From Oceanicaulis sp. HLUCCA04 (GTDB lineage: Bacteria > Pseudomonadota > Alphaproteobacteria > Caulobacterales > Maricaulaceae), in contig LJSH01000001.1 in NCBI GenBank assembly GCA_001314625.1, positions 1-64,000 on the forward strand: a stretch of 64,000 nt of DNA, read 5' to 3'. A program made the translations under genes and the position numbers. Below are positions 8,835 through 16,267 of the stretch, piece by piece; the stretch's first letter is position 1, and the number at the start of each line of letters is the position of its first letter. Below the pieces are notes generated by a model that saw only the letters and a program-made list of their open reading frames with translations, did no database searches and was not told the origin of the DNA.

Positions 8835-9952
8835 TCCTCCACCCACAGCACCGTTACCTGCCCGCCCGTGGTGCGCTGCGCGGTTTGAACATCACCGCCA
8901 TTTACCGCAATCGCCGCACCGTCCGATCCCATCCCCCAGAGCGAGCCGCCCAGGAAGGCGGTGATGCCGGCACGCGCAGAGCTGTCTTGCAAGCGGCCTG
9001 CGAGCGCATGGGTCAGCCAGGCCTCGCCCTCCGTGAGGCGGCCGGCATCTGCGCCCGGCACGTCATCAGGCCAGGGTGTGACGTACCCGCCCCAAGGCCG
9101 GTTCCATACGCCATCAGGCTGGAGGAAGGCGGGCACGGCCAGCAGCTCGGCATCGCCAAGCGCGCTGTAGACATCGGGGTGCCAGGAATCGGCGCAGATC
9201 AGCACGCCCAGCCGTCCGGCAGGGGTCTCGAAAACCGGATAGTCCTCAAGGTCCGCGGCGGCGGTAAATCCCGCCTCGGACGGAATGGGATAGACCTTGC
9301 GCACGAGTGAGGCGTGAACCGAGCCATCGGGCGCGAACACAGCGCTGACATTCTCCAGCGGACCGTCTGTGTCCGTCATGATCACACCGTCCTCGATACG
9401 GGCACCGGCCAGCACCACTGATCCGGCGACGATGGTGATATTGAACTCTTCGGCCAGCGCGCTGAAAGCCGACTGGTAGCGTTCGGCCATATCGGCGCTG
9501 CGCATGCGGAATACCGCCGCCGCAGCCCGGTCAATTTCAGGGCTGTTGAGAAACGATCCGGCAAAGGGCACGGGGTTGGCCGCGATCAGCGCTGTCATCG
9601 CGCCCTGTAGCGTTCTGGCCCTGTAGACGCCGCGCGGTGCATCCGCAGCGACCAGCCAGGTGCCGGTATGCTCGGGGAAGACGGCAATGCTTTGAGGGGT
9701 CTGTACGCCTGCCTCGCGCGCGGCCGCCAGATAGGCACTCAGCCGGGCGGTAAAGGCCTGTGTGCTGGCATAATCCTCGGCCCGCATCACAGGTTCCATG
9801 GCGATGAGGCTGGCGCTGGAGCGTTCGCCCGTCTCGCTGACCATGACCGGGTCGGCCACAGGCGCGTCCGGCGCAGGCAAGGCGCGCCAGAATGACCATC
9901 CAGCCACAGCGGCGATGACAAGACAGGCCAGGAATATGAGCCAGCGGGGCAT
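8831..9952 (-). CDS. Membrane-anchored carbon-nitrogen hydrolase (nitrilase superfamily)
   Basis: A 373-residue nitrilase-superfamily protein. All three catalytic residues are visible: Glu94 in VFPEHTG, Lys219 in LVRKVYP and Cys253 in GVLICADSWHP. The first 20 or so residues (LIFLACLVIAAVAGW) are an uncleaved-looking membrane anchor, so the catalytic domain should face the periplasm, which is uncommon for this mostly cytosolic superfamily. It would hydrolyse an amide or nitrile, or transfer an acyl group. It ends convergently on the amine oxidase gene. A stem-loop terminator at 10015-10044 separates it from the upstream minus-strand gene, so it should have its own promoter between about 9953 and 10010. 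Confidence 0.82.
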   Translation of the reverse strand: MPRWLIFLACLVIAAVAGWSFWRALPAPDAPVADPVMVSETGERSSASLIAMEPVMRAEDYASTQAFTARLSAYLAAAREAGVQTPQSIAVFPEHTGTWLVAADAPRGVYRARTLQGAMTALIAANPVPFAGSFLNSPEIDRAAAAVFRMRSADMAERYQSAFSALAEEFNITIVAGSVVLAGARIEDGVIMTDTDGPLENVSAVFAPDGSVHASLVRKVYPIPSEAGFTAAADLEDYPVFETPAGRLGVLICADSWHPDVYSALGDAELLAVPAFLQPDGVWNRPWGGYVTPWPDDVPGADAGRLTEGEAWLTHALAGRLQDSSARAGITAFLGGSLWGMGSDGAAIAVNGGDVQTAQRTTGGQVTVLWVED

Positions 9953-10014
9953 GTGAACCCTCTATTGCGCAAAGAGGATACGCATCATCATCGTGCCGGG
10001 TTTCCAGACAAGAA

Positions 10015-10044
10015 AAAAGGGCGCAGCCAGGGGGAGCTGCGCCC
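10015..10044 (-). terminator. Rho-independent terminator after the PhnA-like gene
   Basis: A perfect nine-base stem, GGGCGCAGC (10019-10027) with GCTGCGCCC (10036-10044), has an eight-base loop. Read on the minus strand it is followed by a run of six T, about 24 bases after the stop codon of the PhnA-like gene. A shorter T run on the other side gives weaker potential on the plus strand. Confidence 0.85.
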
Positions 10045-10067
10045 TTTCGCAGGACAGCCGGCTGCGC

Positions 10068-10925
10068 CTATGGCGATACCAGCCTGTCCTCCAGTCCGTC
10101 GCGCTCGCGGCCACCAAACACCGCTGCGCCGCAAGCCACGAACGCACCGATGAGCAGGGCAAGCGCCGTGGCGACGGCCAGCGTGGCACTGGCGGCGCGC
10201 GCGGTATCGACTTCTTCACGCGCTTCCGCGCGCACAGCGTCCATCTCGTTGAAAGCAGCCTGTACGCGCGTATCGGCGCCGTTGACGTCGATGGCCGTGC
10301 GCTCGGCGACATCTTCAACCAGCCAGGCGCGGTCTTCGGCCGTTACGGAGTCCGGATCGGTAATGGCCCTCACGACGAAGCGGTCGGCTTCCTCGCGGGC
10401 GCTTTCCAGTGTCTCGGGGTCCGCTCCCGGCGCGCGATAGAGCCGGTCGGTGATAATGGCCGACGGGGCGGGCGCCCCCTCTTCGGCCGCCACGGCAGCT
10501 GCTGTTACCGCCGTTGCGCCCAACGCGCCACCGCCAGCGGCAATGCCTGCAATCGCGAACATGAAGGCGCTGGCTACAGCCCAGGTGAGAAAGCCGTGCA
10601 CACTGTCGCGGAAGAAAACCTCGTCGGCGTGGATGGACCAGCGCAGCCGGGTACGCCCGGCGATATAACCGCCGGCGATGGACGCGAAAATCTGCGTGAA
10701 AATCAGCCATACAATGGTGACGATACCAATCGAGGTAAGGGTCAGCCCGTCTCCGGCGAAGGGCGACATCGAACCAAAGCCAAAGGCCGAACCCAGGATG
10801 ACGAGAACAATGGTCAGCCCGCCAGCGGCAAAGGCGCCGGCAAAGACAGCAGACCAGCTGATGGCCGGTCCGGTCCAGCGGGCGGTGACTGTGCCGGGGG
10901 GCGCGCTAATGGGTGCATCTGTCAT
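10068..10925 (-). CDS. PhnA-like membrane protein, probable stress-induced
   Basis: A 285-residue membrane protein of the group often labelled PhnA-like in Rhizobiales and relatives. It has helices near residues 22-48 (WSAVFAGAFAAGGLTIVLV), 65-88, 110-145 and a last one near 255-275, plus the family segment HADEVFFRDSVHGFL. The middle third is a soluble, acidic, Ala-rich region (about 160-250). The function is unknown; despite the label there is no phosphonate chemistry to read here. It lies 12 bases after a 24-codon microprotein gene whose stop codon leads straight into AGGAGG, so translation is likely coupled. The pair is preceded by an EcfG-type promoter and followed by a terminator. Confidence 0.8.
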   Translation of the reverse strand: MTDAPISAPPGTVTARWTGPAISWSAVFAGAFAAGGLTIVLVILGSAFGFGSMSPFAGDGLTLTSIGIVTIVWLIFTQIFASIAGGYIAGRTRLRWSIHADEVFFRDSVHGFLTWAVASAFMFAIAGIAAGGGALGATAVTAAAVAAEEGAPAPSAIITDRLYRAPGADPETLESAREEADRFVVRAITDPDSVTAEDRAWLVEDVAERTAIDVNGADTRVQAAFNEMDAVRAEAREEVDTARAASATLAVATALALLIGAFVACGAAVFGGRERDGLEDRLVSP

Positions 10926-10937
10926 GTCGTGGGCCTC

Positions 10938-11012
10938 CTAGAACAGGATAAGAATGAGAATGATGACGGGGATCGGAACCCCCAGGAACCAGAGAAGAAT
11001 GCCCTTGCCCAT
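10938..11012 (-). CDS. 24-residue hydrophobic membrane microprotein
   Basis: A 25-codon reading frame (ATG to TAG) encoding MGKGILLWFLG followed by VPIPVIILILILF. It is one short membrane helix with a central Pro-x-Pro kink and a positively charged N-terminus. The case for a real gene: a strong AAAGGAGA ribosome site at good spacing, a stop codon that abuts the AGGAGG of the next gene, and an EcfG-type promoter about 57 bases upstream. It is too short for most gene finders. Its function is unknown; it may partner the PhnA-like membrane protein. Conservation should be decisive. Confidence 0.72.
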   Translation of the reverse strand: MGKGILLWFLGVPIPVIILILILF

Positions 11013-11068
11013 TTTGGTGTCTCCTTTCGCGGATCATCCCGCGTCCTGCCAATCGTGATTGAAGGGGA

Positions 11069-11093
11069 AACGCCGAAGCGTGCCGCCGGTTCC
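11069..11093 (-). promoter_or_regulatory. EcfG-type general stress response promoter
   Basis: On the minus strand the sequence reads GGAAC, 16 bases, then CGTT, an exact match to the known EcfG/SigT/RpoE2 consensus of alphaproteobacteria (GGAAC-N16/17-CGTT). It points toward the 24-codon microprotein gene at 11012 and would give a leader of roughly 45-55 bases. The -35 half lies in a GC palindrome (11082-11099). Confidence 0.8.
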
Positions 11094-11172
11094 GGCGGCG
11101 GACCCGGATTAATTCCGGCCAGCGAGGTCAAAACCTTGATGGGCGCATCATTGCGCGCGGTAGACTGGCCCG

Positions 11173-12045
11173 TCAGCTGCGCACATGAGCCAGGTCGGAG
11201 AGGATCGCAGCTTTCAGGCGCTCGGCGGCTGGGCTCAATCCCGGTGCCTCGATCAGCGCCATTTCGGAATCTTCCAGCTCGGGAAGCCCGCTCTGTTCGG
11301 GATACAGCACTTCGAGATCTTCCGGCACCATCTCCTTGGGCAGTACGGTCACGCCCAACCCGGCCCGCACGGCGGCCAGCGTTCCCGCCAGCGAGGCGCA
11401 GGCATAGCTGACATGGGCAGGCCGGCGTGCCTGCGACAGTGCGTTCAGTGCCCGCTGGCGATAAATGCACGGAGCTGGGGAAACAGCCAGTTGCACAATG
11501 CTTGCACTCGGCAGGGCAAGGCCGGGCCGGGCAACCCAGACCAGCGGTTCGCGCCAGATGCTCAAGCCAAACCGGGCATGGGCGGGATCACGCTTGATCA
11601 GCACCAGATCCAGTCCGCCCGCATCAAACCGCTCCACCAGCTTCAAGGTCAGCTCGCAAGTGACTTCAAGCGCCACATTGGGATAGCTGCGGGCAAACTG
11701 GGCCAGAACGCCAGGCAGATGTACCGTTGCGAAGTCCTCAGGCGCGCCAAGGCGCACCGTGCCCGAAACTTCAGTGCCGAGGAATTCCGCATCCAGCGCT
11801 TCCAGCCCTGCCAGCACCCGGCGGGCGTGCTCCAGCGCACGTTCGCCCTGCACGGTCAGGCTGACGCGCCGTGACGTACGGTCAAACAGCCGGCAATCCA
11901 GCCGGTCCTCAAGCCTTTTGATCTGCAGGGATACCGCAGACTGGCCGCGCAGCAACCGCTCCGCAGCGGCGGAAAAACCGCCTGTTTCAGCTACGGCAAT
12001 GAAAGCCCGCAAGAGGTCGGGATGGATGGGGGCGCCTGCCGGCAT
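11173..12045 (-). CDS. LysR family transcriptional regulator
   Basis: A 290-residue LysR-type regulator. The winged helix-turn-helix occupies residues about 6-65 (LLRAFIAVAETGGFSAAAERL and SAVSLQIKRLEDRLDCRLFDR), followed by a linker helix and a periplasmic-binding-like effector domain. The start is ATG 12045, with AGGAA at good spacing; the in-frame TTG at 12063 is less likely. It is divergent from the isocitrate dehydrogenase gene and a palindrome lies between them, so control of that gene and of itself is the natural inference. The co-inducer is unknown. Confidence 0.9.
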   Translation of the reverse strand: MPAGAPIHPDLLRAFIAVAETGGFSAAAERLLRGQSAVSLQIKRLEDRLDCRLFDRTSRRVSLTVQGERALEHARRVLAGLEALDAEFLGTEVSGTVRLGAPEDFATVHLPGVLAQFARSYPNVALEVTCELTLKLVERFDAGGLDLVLIKRDPAHARFGLSIWREPLVWVARPGLALPSASIVQLAVSPAPCIYRQRALNALSQARRPAHVSYACASLAGTLAAVRAGLGVTVLPKEMVPEDLEVLYPEQSGLPELEDSEMALIEAPGLSPAAERLKAAILSDLAHVRS

Positions 12046-12066
12046 ATATATTTCCTGATACAATAT

Positions 12067-12082
12067 ATAGTTTAAAAACTAT
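12067..12082. promoter_or_regulatory. Palindromic operator between lysR-type gene and isocitrate dehydrogenase
   Basis: An exact inverted repeat, ATAGTTT-AA-AAACTAT, in an AT-rich 100-bp divergent gap inside an otherwise GC-rich region. It lies 22 bases before the LysR start codon and about 63 bases before the isocitrate dehydrogenase start. LysR proteins bind T-N11-A palindromes, which this can supply. Binding is inferred. Confidence 0.55.
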
Positions 12083-12144
12083 CAATTTCAGGCATTCATG
12101 GCAAGCTGCCATCATGGCCGGGTCTCAACAAGAAGGACCTCCCC

Positions 12145-13629
12145 ATGAACAAGCCCGTCAGCCGCTTCCACATGCAATCCGCCACGGCCTTGCCGTCCTC
12201 CATCCCTGTCAGCGTTGCCTGGGGCGATGGCATAGGCCCGGACATCATGGATGCCTGCCTGCGTATCATGCTGGCCGCCGGTGCGCCCTTGCAGGTTGAG
12301 CCGGTGGAGATTGGCGAACGCGTCTATCAGCGAGGGGTAAGCGCGGGTATCGAGCCGGCGGCCTGGGACAGCCTTCGCCGTACGCGCCTTTTCTTCAAGG
12401 CACCGATCACCACACCGCAGGGTGGAGGCTTCAAGAGCCTGAACGTGACCGTTCGCAAATCGTTGGGCCTGTTTGCCAATGTGCGGCCCTGCCGGGCCTA
12501 CACGCCCTTTGTGGAAAGCCGGCACCCGCGCATGGATGTCGTCATTATCCGGGAGAATGAGGAGGATCTGTACGCCGGGATCGAGCATCGCCAGAGCGAG
12601 GATGTCATCCAGTGCCTGAAGCTGATCTCGCGTCCGGGCTGTGAGCGCATTGCGCGCTATGCGTTCGAATATGCCCGCGCGAATGGCCGTTCCAAGGTGA
12701 GCTGCTTCACCAAAGACAATATCATGAAGATGACGGACGGCCTGTTCCGCAAGGTCTTTGAGGAAGTCGCCGCTGACTATCCAGACATTCGCGCCGAGCA
12801 CATGATTGTCGATATTGGCGCTGCACGACTGGCCGACACGCCGGAAATGTTTGATGTGGTTCTGCTGCCCAATCTCTATGGTGACATTCTGAGCGATGTC
12901 GCGGCGCAGATAGCCGGGTCGGTGGGCCTTGCCCCGTCGGCCAATATCGGTGCCGGCTTTGCGATGTTCGAAGCCATTCACGGCTCGGCGCCCGATCTGG
13001 CGGGCAAAGGTGTTGCCAACCCGTCTGGCCTGCTTCTGGCTGGTGCCATGATGCTGCAGCATGCAGGGCGGGGCGATATTGCCAGGATCATCACAAATGC
13101 CTGGCTGCGCACTCTGGAGGACGGCGTGGTGACCGCCGATATCTGCGCCGCAAACGGCAAGGCGGTGGGCACCGAAGCCTTTGCCGGCGCCGTGATCGAA
13201 CGGCTGGGCGAGGGCCCCCGTCATCTGAAGCCGGCCGTGCCTGCCGCACCGATGGATGCACGCGCACTGGTCCTGCCTCGCCGTCCCGCGCCGCAAACCA
13301 AAAAGCTTGTCGGCATTGATGTCTTCGTGTGCTCGCAGGAAAGCCCCGAAGAGATCGCGCGGCGGCTACAGGCGGCATCCAATCCGCTTTACGAGCTGGC
13401 CCTGATCACCAATCGCGGGGTGAAGGTGTGGCCGGGCGGGCTGCAGGAAACGTTCTGCACAGACCATTGGCGCTGCCGCTTCCTCGCCCTTCCGGACAAG
13501 CAGTTCAACAAGGCGATGATCGTGGAACTGCTGCGCAATCTGACCCATGCCGGTGTCGATTTCATAAAGACCGAGCATCTCTACGAGTTCGACGGCGTGC
13601 CGGGCTTCTCGATGGGGCAGGGCCAGTAG
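12145..13629 (+). CDS. icd: Isocitrate dehydrogenase, Thermus/Rickettsia type with C-terminal extension
   Basis: A 494-residue enzyme of the isocitrate/isopropylmalate dehydrogenase family that oxidises isocitrate to 2-oxoglutarate. Motifs: WGDGIGPDIMDA near residue 30, substrate segment SLNVTVRKSLGLFANVRPC, metal-binding NLYGDILSDVAAQ, and FEAIHGSAPDLAGKGVANP. A C-terminal domain of about 120 residues (VGIDVFVCSQESPEEIARRL onward) matches the extension of this type. In the cofactor loop residues 284-285 are Asp-Leu after HGSAP, where NADP enzymes have basic pairs such as Lys-Tyr or Arg-Arg; an Asp there is the known mark of NAD preference. So this one is probably NAD-dependent, by inference. 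The divergent LysR gene may control it. Confidence 0.88.
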   Translation: MNKPVSRFHMQSATALPSSIPVSVAWGDGIGPDIMDACLRIMLAAGAPLQVEPVEIGERVYQRGVSAGIEPAAWDSLRRTRLFFKAPITTPQGGGFKSLNVTVRKSLGLFANVRPCRAYTPFVESRHPRMDVVIIRENEEDLYAGIEHRQSEDVIQCLKLISRPGCERIARYAFEYARANGRSKVSCFTKDNIMKMTDGLFRKVFEEVAADYPDIRAEHMIVDIGAARLADTPEMFDVVLLPNLYGDILSDVAAQIAGSVGLAPSANIGAGFAMFEAIHGSAPDLAGKGVANPSGLLLAGAMMLQHAGRGDIARIITNAWLRTLEDGVVTADICAANGKAVGTEAFAGAVIERLGEGPRHLKPAVPAAPMDARALVLPRRPAPQTKKLVGIDVFVCSQESPEEIARRLQAASNPLYELALITNRGVKVWPGGLQETFCTDHWRCRFLALPDKQFNKAMIVELLRNLTHAGVDFIKTEHLYEFDGVPGFSMGQGQ

Positions 13630-13670
13630 CCGGAGCGGGCGTGTTTGCCCTTTTGGCCGCTCTGGCCTAA

Positions 13671-14672
13671 ATGGCGGCCATGAGCACGCCCGCACTTTCG
13701 CGCCGCTTTTGCGTTGCGCCGATGATGGACTGGACGGACCGGCATTGCCGCGCCTTCCATCGCCTGATGTCGCGCCGTGCGCTGCTGTATACCGAGATGG
13801 CGGTCGATCAGGCGGTCCTGCGCGGCGATGCGCAGCGCCTGATCGGCTTTGATGCGGCCGAACATCCGGTGGCGATCCAGCTAGGCGGCAGTGATCCCGA
13901 TTTGCTGGCGGGAGCCAGCCGGATTGCGCAAGGCTTTGGCTACGCGGAGATCAATCTGAATGTGGGCTGCCCGTCAGACCGCGTGCAGTCGGGCACGTTC
14001 GGTGCCTGCCTGATGCGCCAGCCAGAGCTGGTGGCCGAATGCCTCTCGGCCATGCGCGAGGCTGTGTCGGTGCCGGTGACGGTCAAGCACCGGCTGGGCG
14101 TCGACCAGCAGGACCCTGAAGAGACGCTTTTTTCCTTCGTGGAGACCGTGGCGCAAAGCGGCGTGACGACATTCATCGTCCATGCCCGCAAGGCGTGGCT
14201 CGACGGCCTGTCACCGAAGGAAAACCGCGATATCCCGCCGCTTGATTATGGCATCGTCCGCCGTTTGAAAGCGGCGCGCCCCGATCTGGAAATCATCCTC
14301 AATGGCGGGCTGGAAAGTCTGGAACACGCGCAGGCGCAGATGACCGGGCTGGACGGGGTGATGCTCGGCCGCGCGGCCTATCACACGCCTTTCATACTCT
14401 CGCGCGTGGACAGCGCCGTTTTCGGCGAGGCGGACCCGCATGATGATCCGTTCGCGGTGGTAGAGGCCTACCGCCCCTATGTTGAAGACCAGCTGGGCCA
14501 GGGCGTGCGTCTGCACTCCATCACCCGTCATATGCTCGGGCAGTTTGCCGGTCTGCCCGGTGCGCGGCGCTGGCGGCAGATACTCTCAACGCAGGCCAAC
14601 CGCGATGGCGCGGGCTGGAACGTGGTTGAACAGGCGCTGGACGCCGTAAGGGAGGCGCGCGCAGCGGCCTGA
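13671..14672 (+). CDS. dusA: tRNA-dihydrouridine synthase A
   Basis: A 333-residue FMN enzyme that reduces uridines in the tRNA D-loop (U20/U20a for DusA). The N-terminus has RRFCVAPMMDWTDRHCR, the DusA form of the family start. The catalytic Cys is in NLNVGCPSDRVQSGTFGACL, and HARKAWLDGLSPKENRDIPP is specific to DusA. The FMN phosphate site is LNGG and MLGRAAY. ATG 13671 and ATG 13680 are both possible starts; neither has a clear ribosome site. It overlaps the TauE gene by one base. An imperfect GC stem-loop (13629-13666) lies between the preceding stop codon and this gene. Confidence 0.95.
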   Translation: MAAMSTPALSRRFCVAPMMDWTDRHCRAFHRLMSRRALLYTEMAVDQAVLRGDAQRLIGFDAAEHPVAIQLGGSDPDLLAGASRIAQGFGYAEINLNVGCPSDRVQSGTFGACLMRQPELVAECLSAMREAVSVPVTVKHRLGVDQQDPEETLFSFVETVAQSGVTTFIVHARKAWLDGLSPKENRDIPPLDYGIVRRLKAARPDLEIILNGGLESLEHAQAQMTGLDGVMLGRAAYHTPFILSRVDSAVFGEADPHDDPFAVVEAYRPYVEDQLGQGVRLHSITRHMLGQFAGLPGARRWRQILSTQANRDGAGWNVVEQALDAVREARAAA

Positions 14673-15484
14673 TGGAAACCTATATTGTCTTCCTGCTCAC
14701 CCTGCTGGCGGTGGGCGCATTCGCTGGACTGATTGCGGGCCTGTTCGGCATTGGCGGCGGGGTCGTGATGGTCCCGGCCATGTATTACACGCTGGTTTTC
14801 CTCGGCTATCCAGAACACGCCATGCACGCGGCGGTGGGCACGTCTCTCGCTGTCATCGTCATCACCTCGGCGCGATCCGTCATGGCGCATGCCAAGCGCG
14901 GCGCAGTGGATTTTGCGGTGCTGCGCCAATGGTGCCCGTGGATTGTGCTCGGCGCACTGGCCGGTTCTGCGATCGCGGGCCTGATCCCCACGCAAGGTCT
15001 TGTCGTCATCTTTGCGCTGACCGCACTTGTGCTCTCATTGCAGTTCTTTTTCGGGCGCGCCGACTGGAAGCTGGGTGATGATCTGCCCGGACAGCCCTTT
15101 CGTGCCGCACTGGCAGGCCTGATCGGCATCATGTCCGCCCTGATGGGCATTGGCGGGGGCGTGTTCGGCGTCACCCTGCTGACCATTTTCGGCCGATCCA
15201 TCCATGTCGCCGTTGCAACGGCTGCGGGCTTCGGCGTGGCGATAGGCTTTCCGGCCGCTCTGGGTTTTGTCATCACAGGCTGGAGCGTGGCTGAGCGCGC
15301 GCCCTTCTCGCTGGGCTTTGTCTCCATGCCTGGATTTGCGCTACTGGCGATTACCGCCGTCTTCGTGGCCCCCATGGGCGCTGCACTCGCCCACCGCCTG
15401 AACGCCGCGCGCCTGCGTCAGGCATTTGCGGTCGGGCTCGTTGTGGTCGCCTTCAACATGCTGCGGTCAGCGGTGTGGGGGTAG
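14672..15484 (+). CDS. Sulfite exporter TauE/SafE family membrane protein
   Basis: A 270-residue protein with about eight predicted helices. It has two matching halves, each beginning with the family motif: AGLIAGLFGIGGGVVMVPA near residue 18 and AALAGLIGIMSALMGIGGGVFG near residue 145. Members export organosulfur anions such as sulfite or sulfoacetate; no substrate can be assigned here. Start and stop are shared with dusA (TGATG), so translation is coupled. Downstream, six bases separate it from the crotonase gene. Confidence 0.9.
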   Translation: METYIVFLLTLLAVGAFAGLIAGLFGIGGGVVMVPAMYYTLVFLGYPEHAMHAAVGTSLAVIVITSARSVMAHAKRGAVDFAVLRQWCPWIVLGALAGSAIAGLIPTQGLVVIFALTALVLSLQFFFGRADWKLGDDLPGQPFRAALAGLIGIMSALMGIGGGVFGVTLLTIFGRSIHVAVATAAGFGVAIGFPAALGFVITGWSVAERAPFSLGFVSMPGFALLAITAVFVAPMGAALAHRLNAARLRQAFAVGLVVVAFNMLRSAVWG

Positions 15485-15490
15485 CGCACC

Positions 15491-16267
15491 ATGACCATTT
15501 GCTACGAGACCACAGACCGCATTACGATCATCACCATTGACCGGCCCGAACGGCGCAATGCCGTGGACGGCCCGACGGCGCAGGCGCTGGCCGATGCGTT
15601 CGCGCGGTTCGAGGCCGATGATGGCGCGGACGTGGCTATCCTCACCGGCGCGGGCGGGATTTTCTGTGCAGGCGCGGATTTGAAAGCCATTGCGGACGGC
15701 ACGCCCAACCGGACCGAGCCAACCGGCGACGCGCCCATGGGGCCCAGCCGCATGCTTCTCTCCAAGCCCGTTATCGCAGCCGTGGAGGGTCACGCCGTCG
15801 CGGGCGGGCTGGAGCTCGCCTTGTGGTGCGATATGCGCGTGGCGGCGCGTGATGCCGTTTTCGGCGTGTTCTGCCGCCGCTTTGGTGTGCCGCTGATTGA
15901 CGGCGGCACGGTGCGCCTGCCGCGCCTGATCGGTCAGTCGCGTGCCATGGACATGATCCTGACCGGGCGCGCCGTCGGCGCACAGGAAGCGTTCTCTATT
16001 GGGCTTGCCAACCGGCTGGCAGAACCGGGCCGGACGCTGGAGGCCGCGCTCGAGCTCGCACGCGAGATCGCGGCGTTTCCGCAAACCTGCATGCGCCATG
16101 ACCGGATGAGTGCACTGACCCAGTGGAGTCTGACTGAAGAGCAGGCAATAGCCGCCGAATTCGCGCTCGGCCTGAAGACGCTCCAAAGCGGCGAGACGGT
16201 GGAGGGCGCGATCCGCTTCAGCCGGGGCGAGGGCCGGGGCGGGCGCTTCGACCATTCGAAAGAATGA
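15491..16267 (+). CDS. Crotonase / enoyl-CoA hydratase family protein
   Basis: A 258-residue member of the crotonase superfamily, acting on a CoA thioester. The oxyanion-hole segments are FCAGADLKAIA and EGHAVAGGLELALWCD. The first catalytic Glu (GGLELAL) is present, but where classical hydratases have the second Glu in FGxPE this protein has FGVFCRRFGVPLIDGG. That fits a well-populated crotonase branch whose reaction may not be simple hydration. The stop overlaps the start of the flavoprotein by four bases (ATGA), so they are probably co-expressed. Confidence 0.88.
   Translation: MTICYETTDRITIITIDRPERRNAVDGPTAQALADAFARFEADDGADVAILTGAGGIFCAGADLKAIADGTPNRTEPTGDAPMGPSRMLLSKPVIAAVEGHAVAGGLELALWCDMRVAARDAVFGVFCRRFGVPLIDGGTVRLPRLIGQSRAMDMILTGRAVGAQEAFSIGLANRLAEPGRTLEAALELAREIAAFPQTCMRHDRMSALTQWSLTEEQAIAAEFALGLKTLQSGETVEGAIRFSRGEGRGGRFDHSKE

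Noticed and set aside
9993-11411. Long plus-strand frame (472 codons) opposite the PhnA-like and LysR genes
   Set aside because: It crosses a terminator, a promoter and parts of three minus-strand genes; its composition is typical of a shadow frame.
12112-13296. Minus-strand frame of 394 codons opposite isocitrate dehydrogenase
   Set aside because: Shadow of a clearly recognised gene.
13629-13666. Stem-loop between icd and dusA as a terminator
   Set aside because: The ten-base stem has a G-T pair, a long loop and no T run, so it is too weak to list as a terminator.
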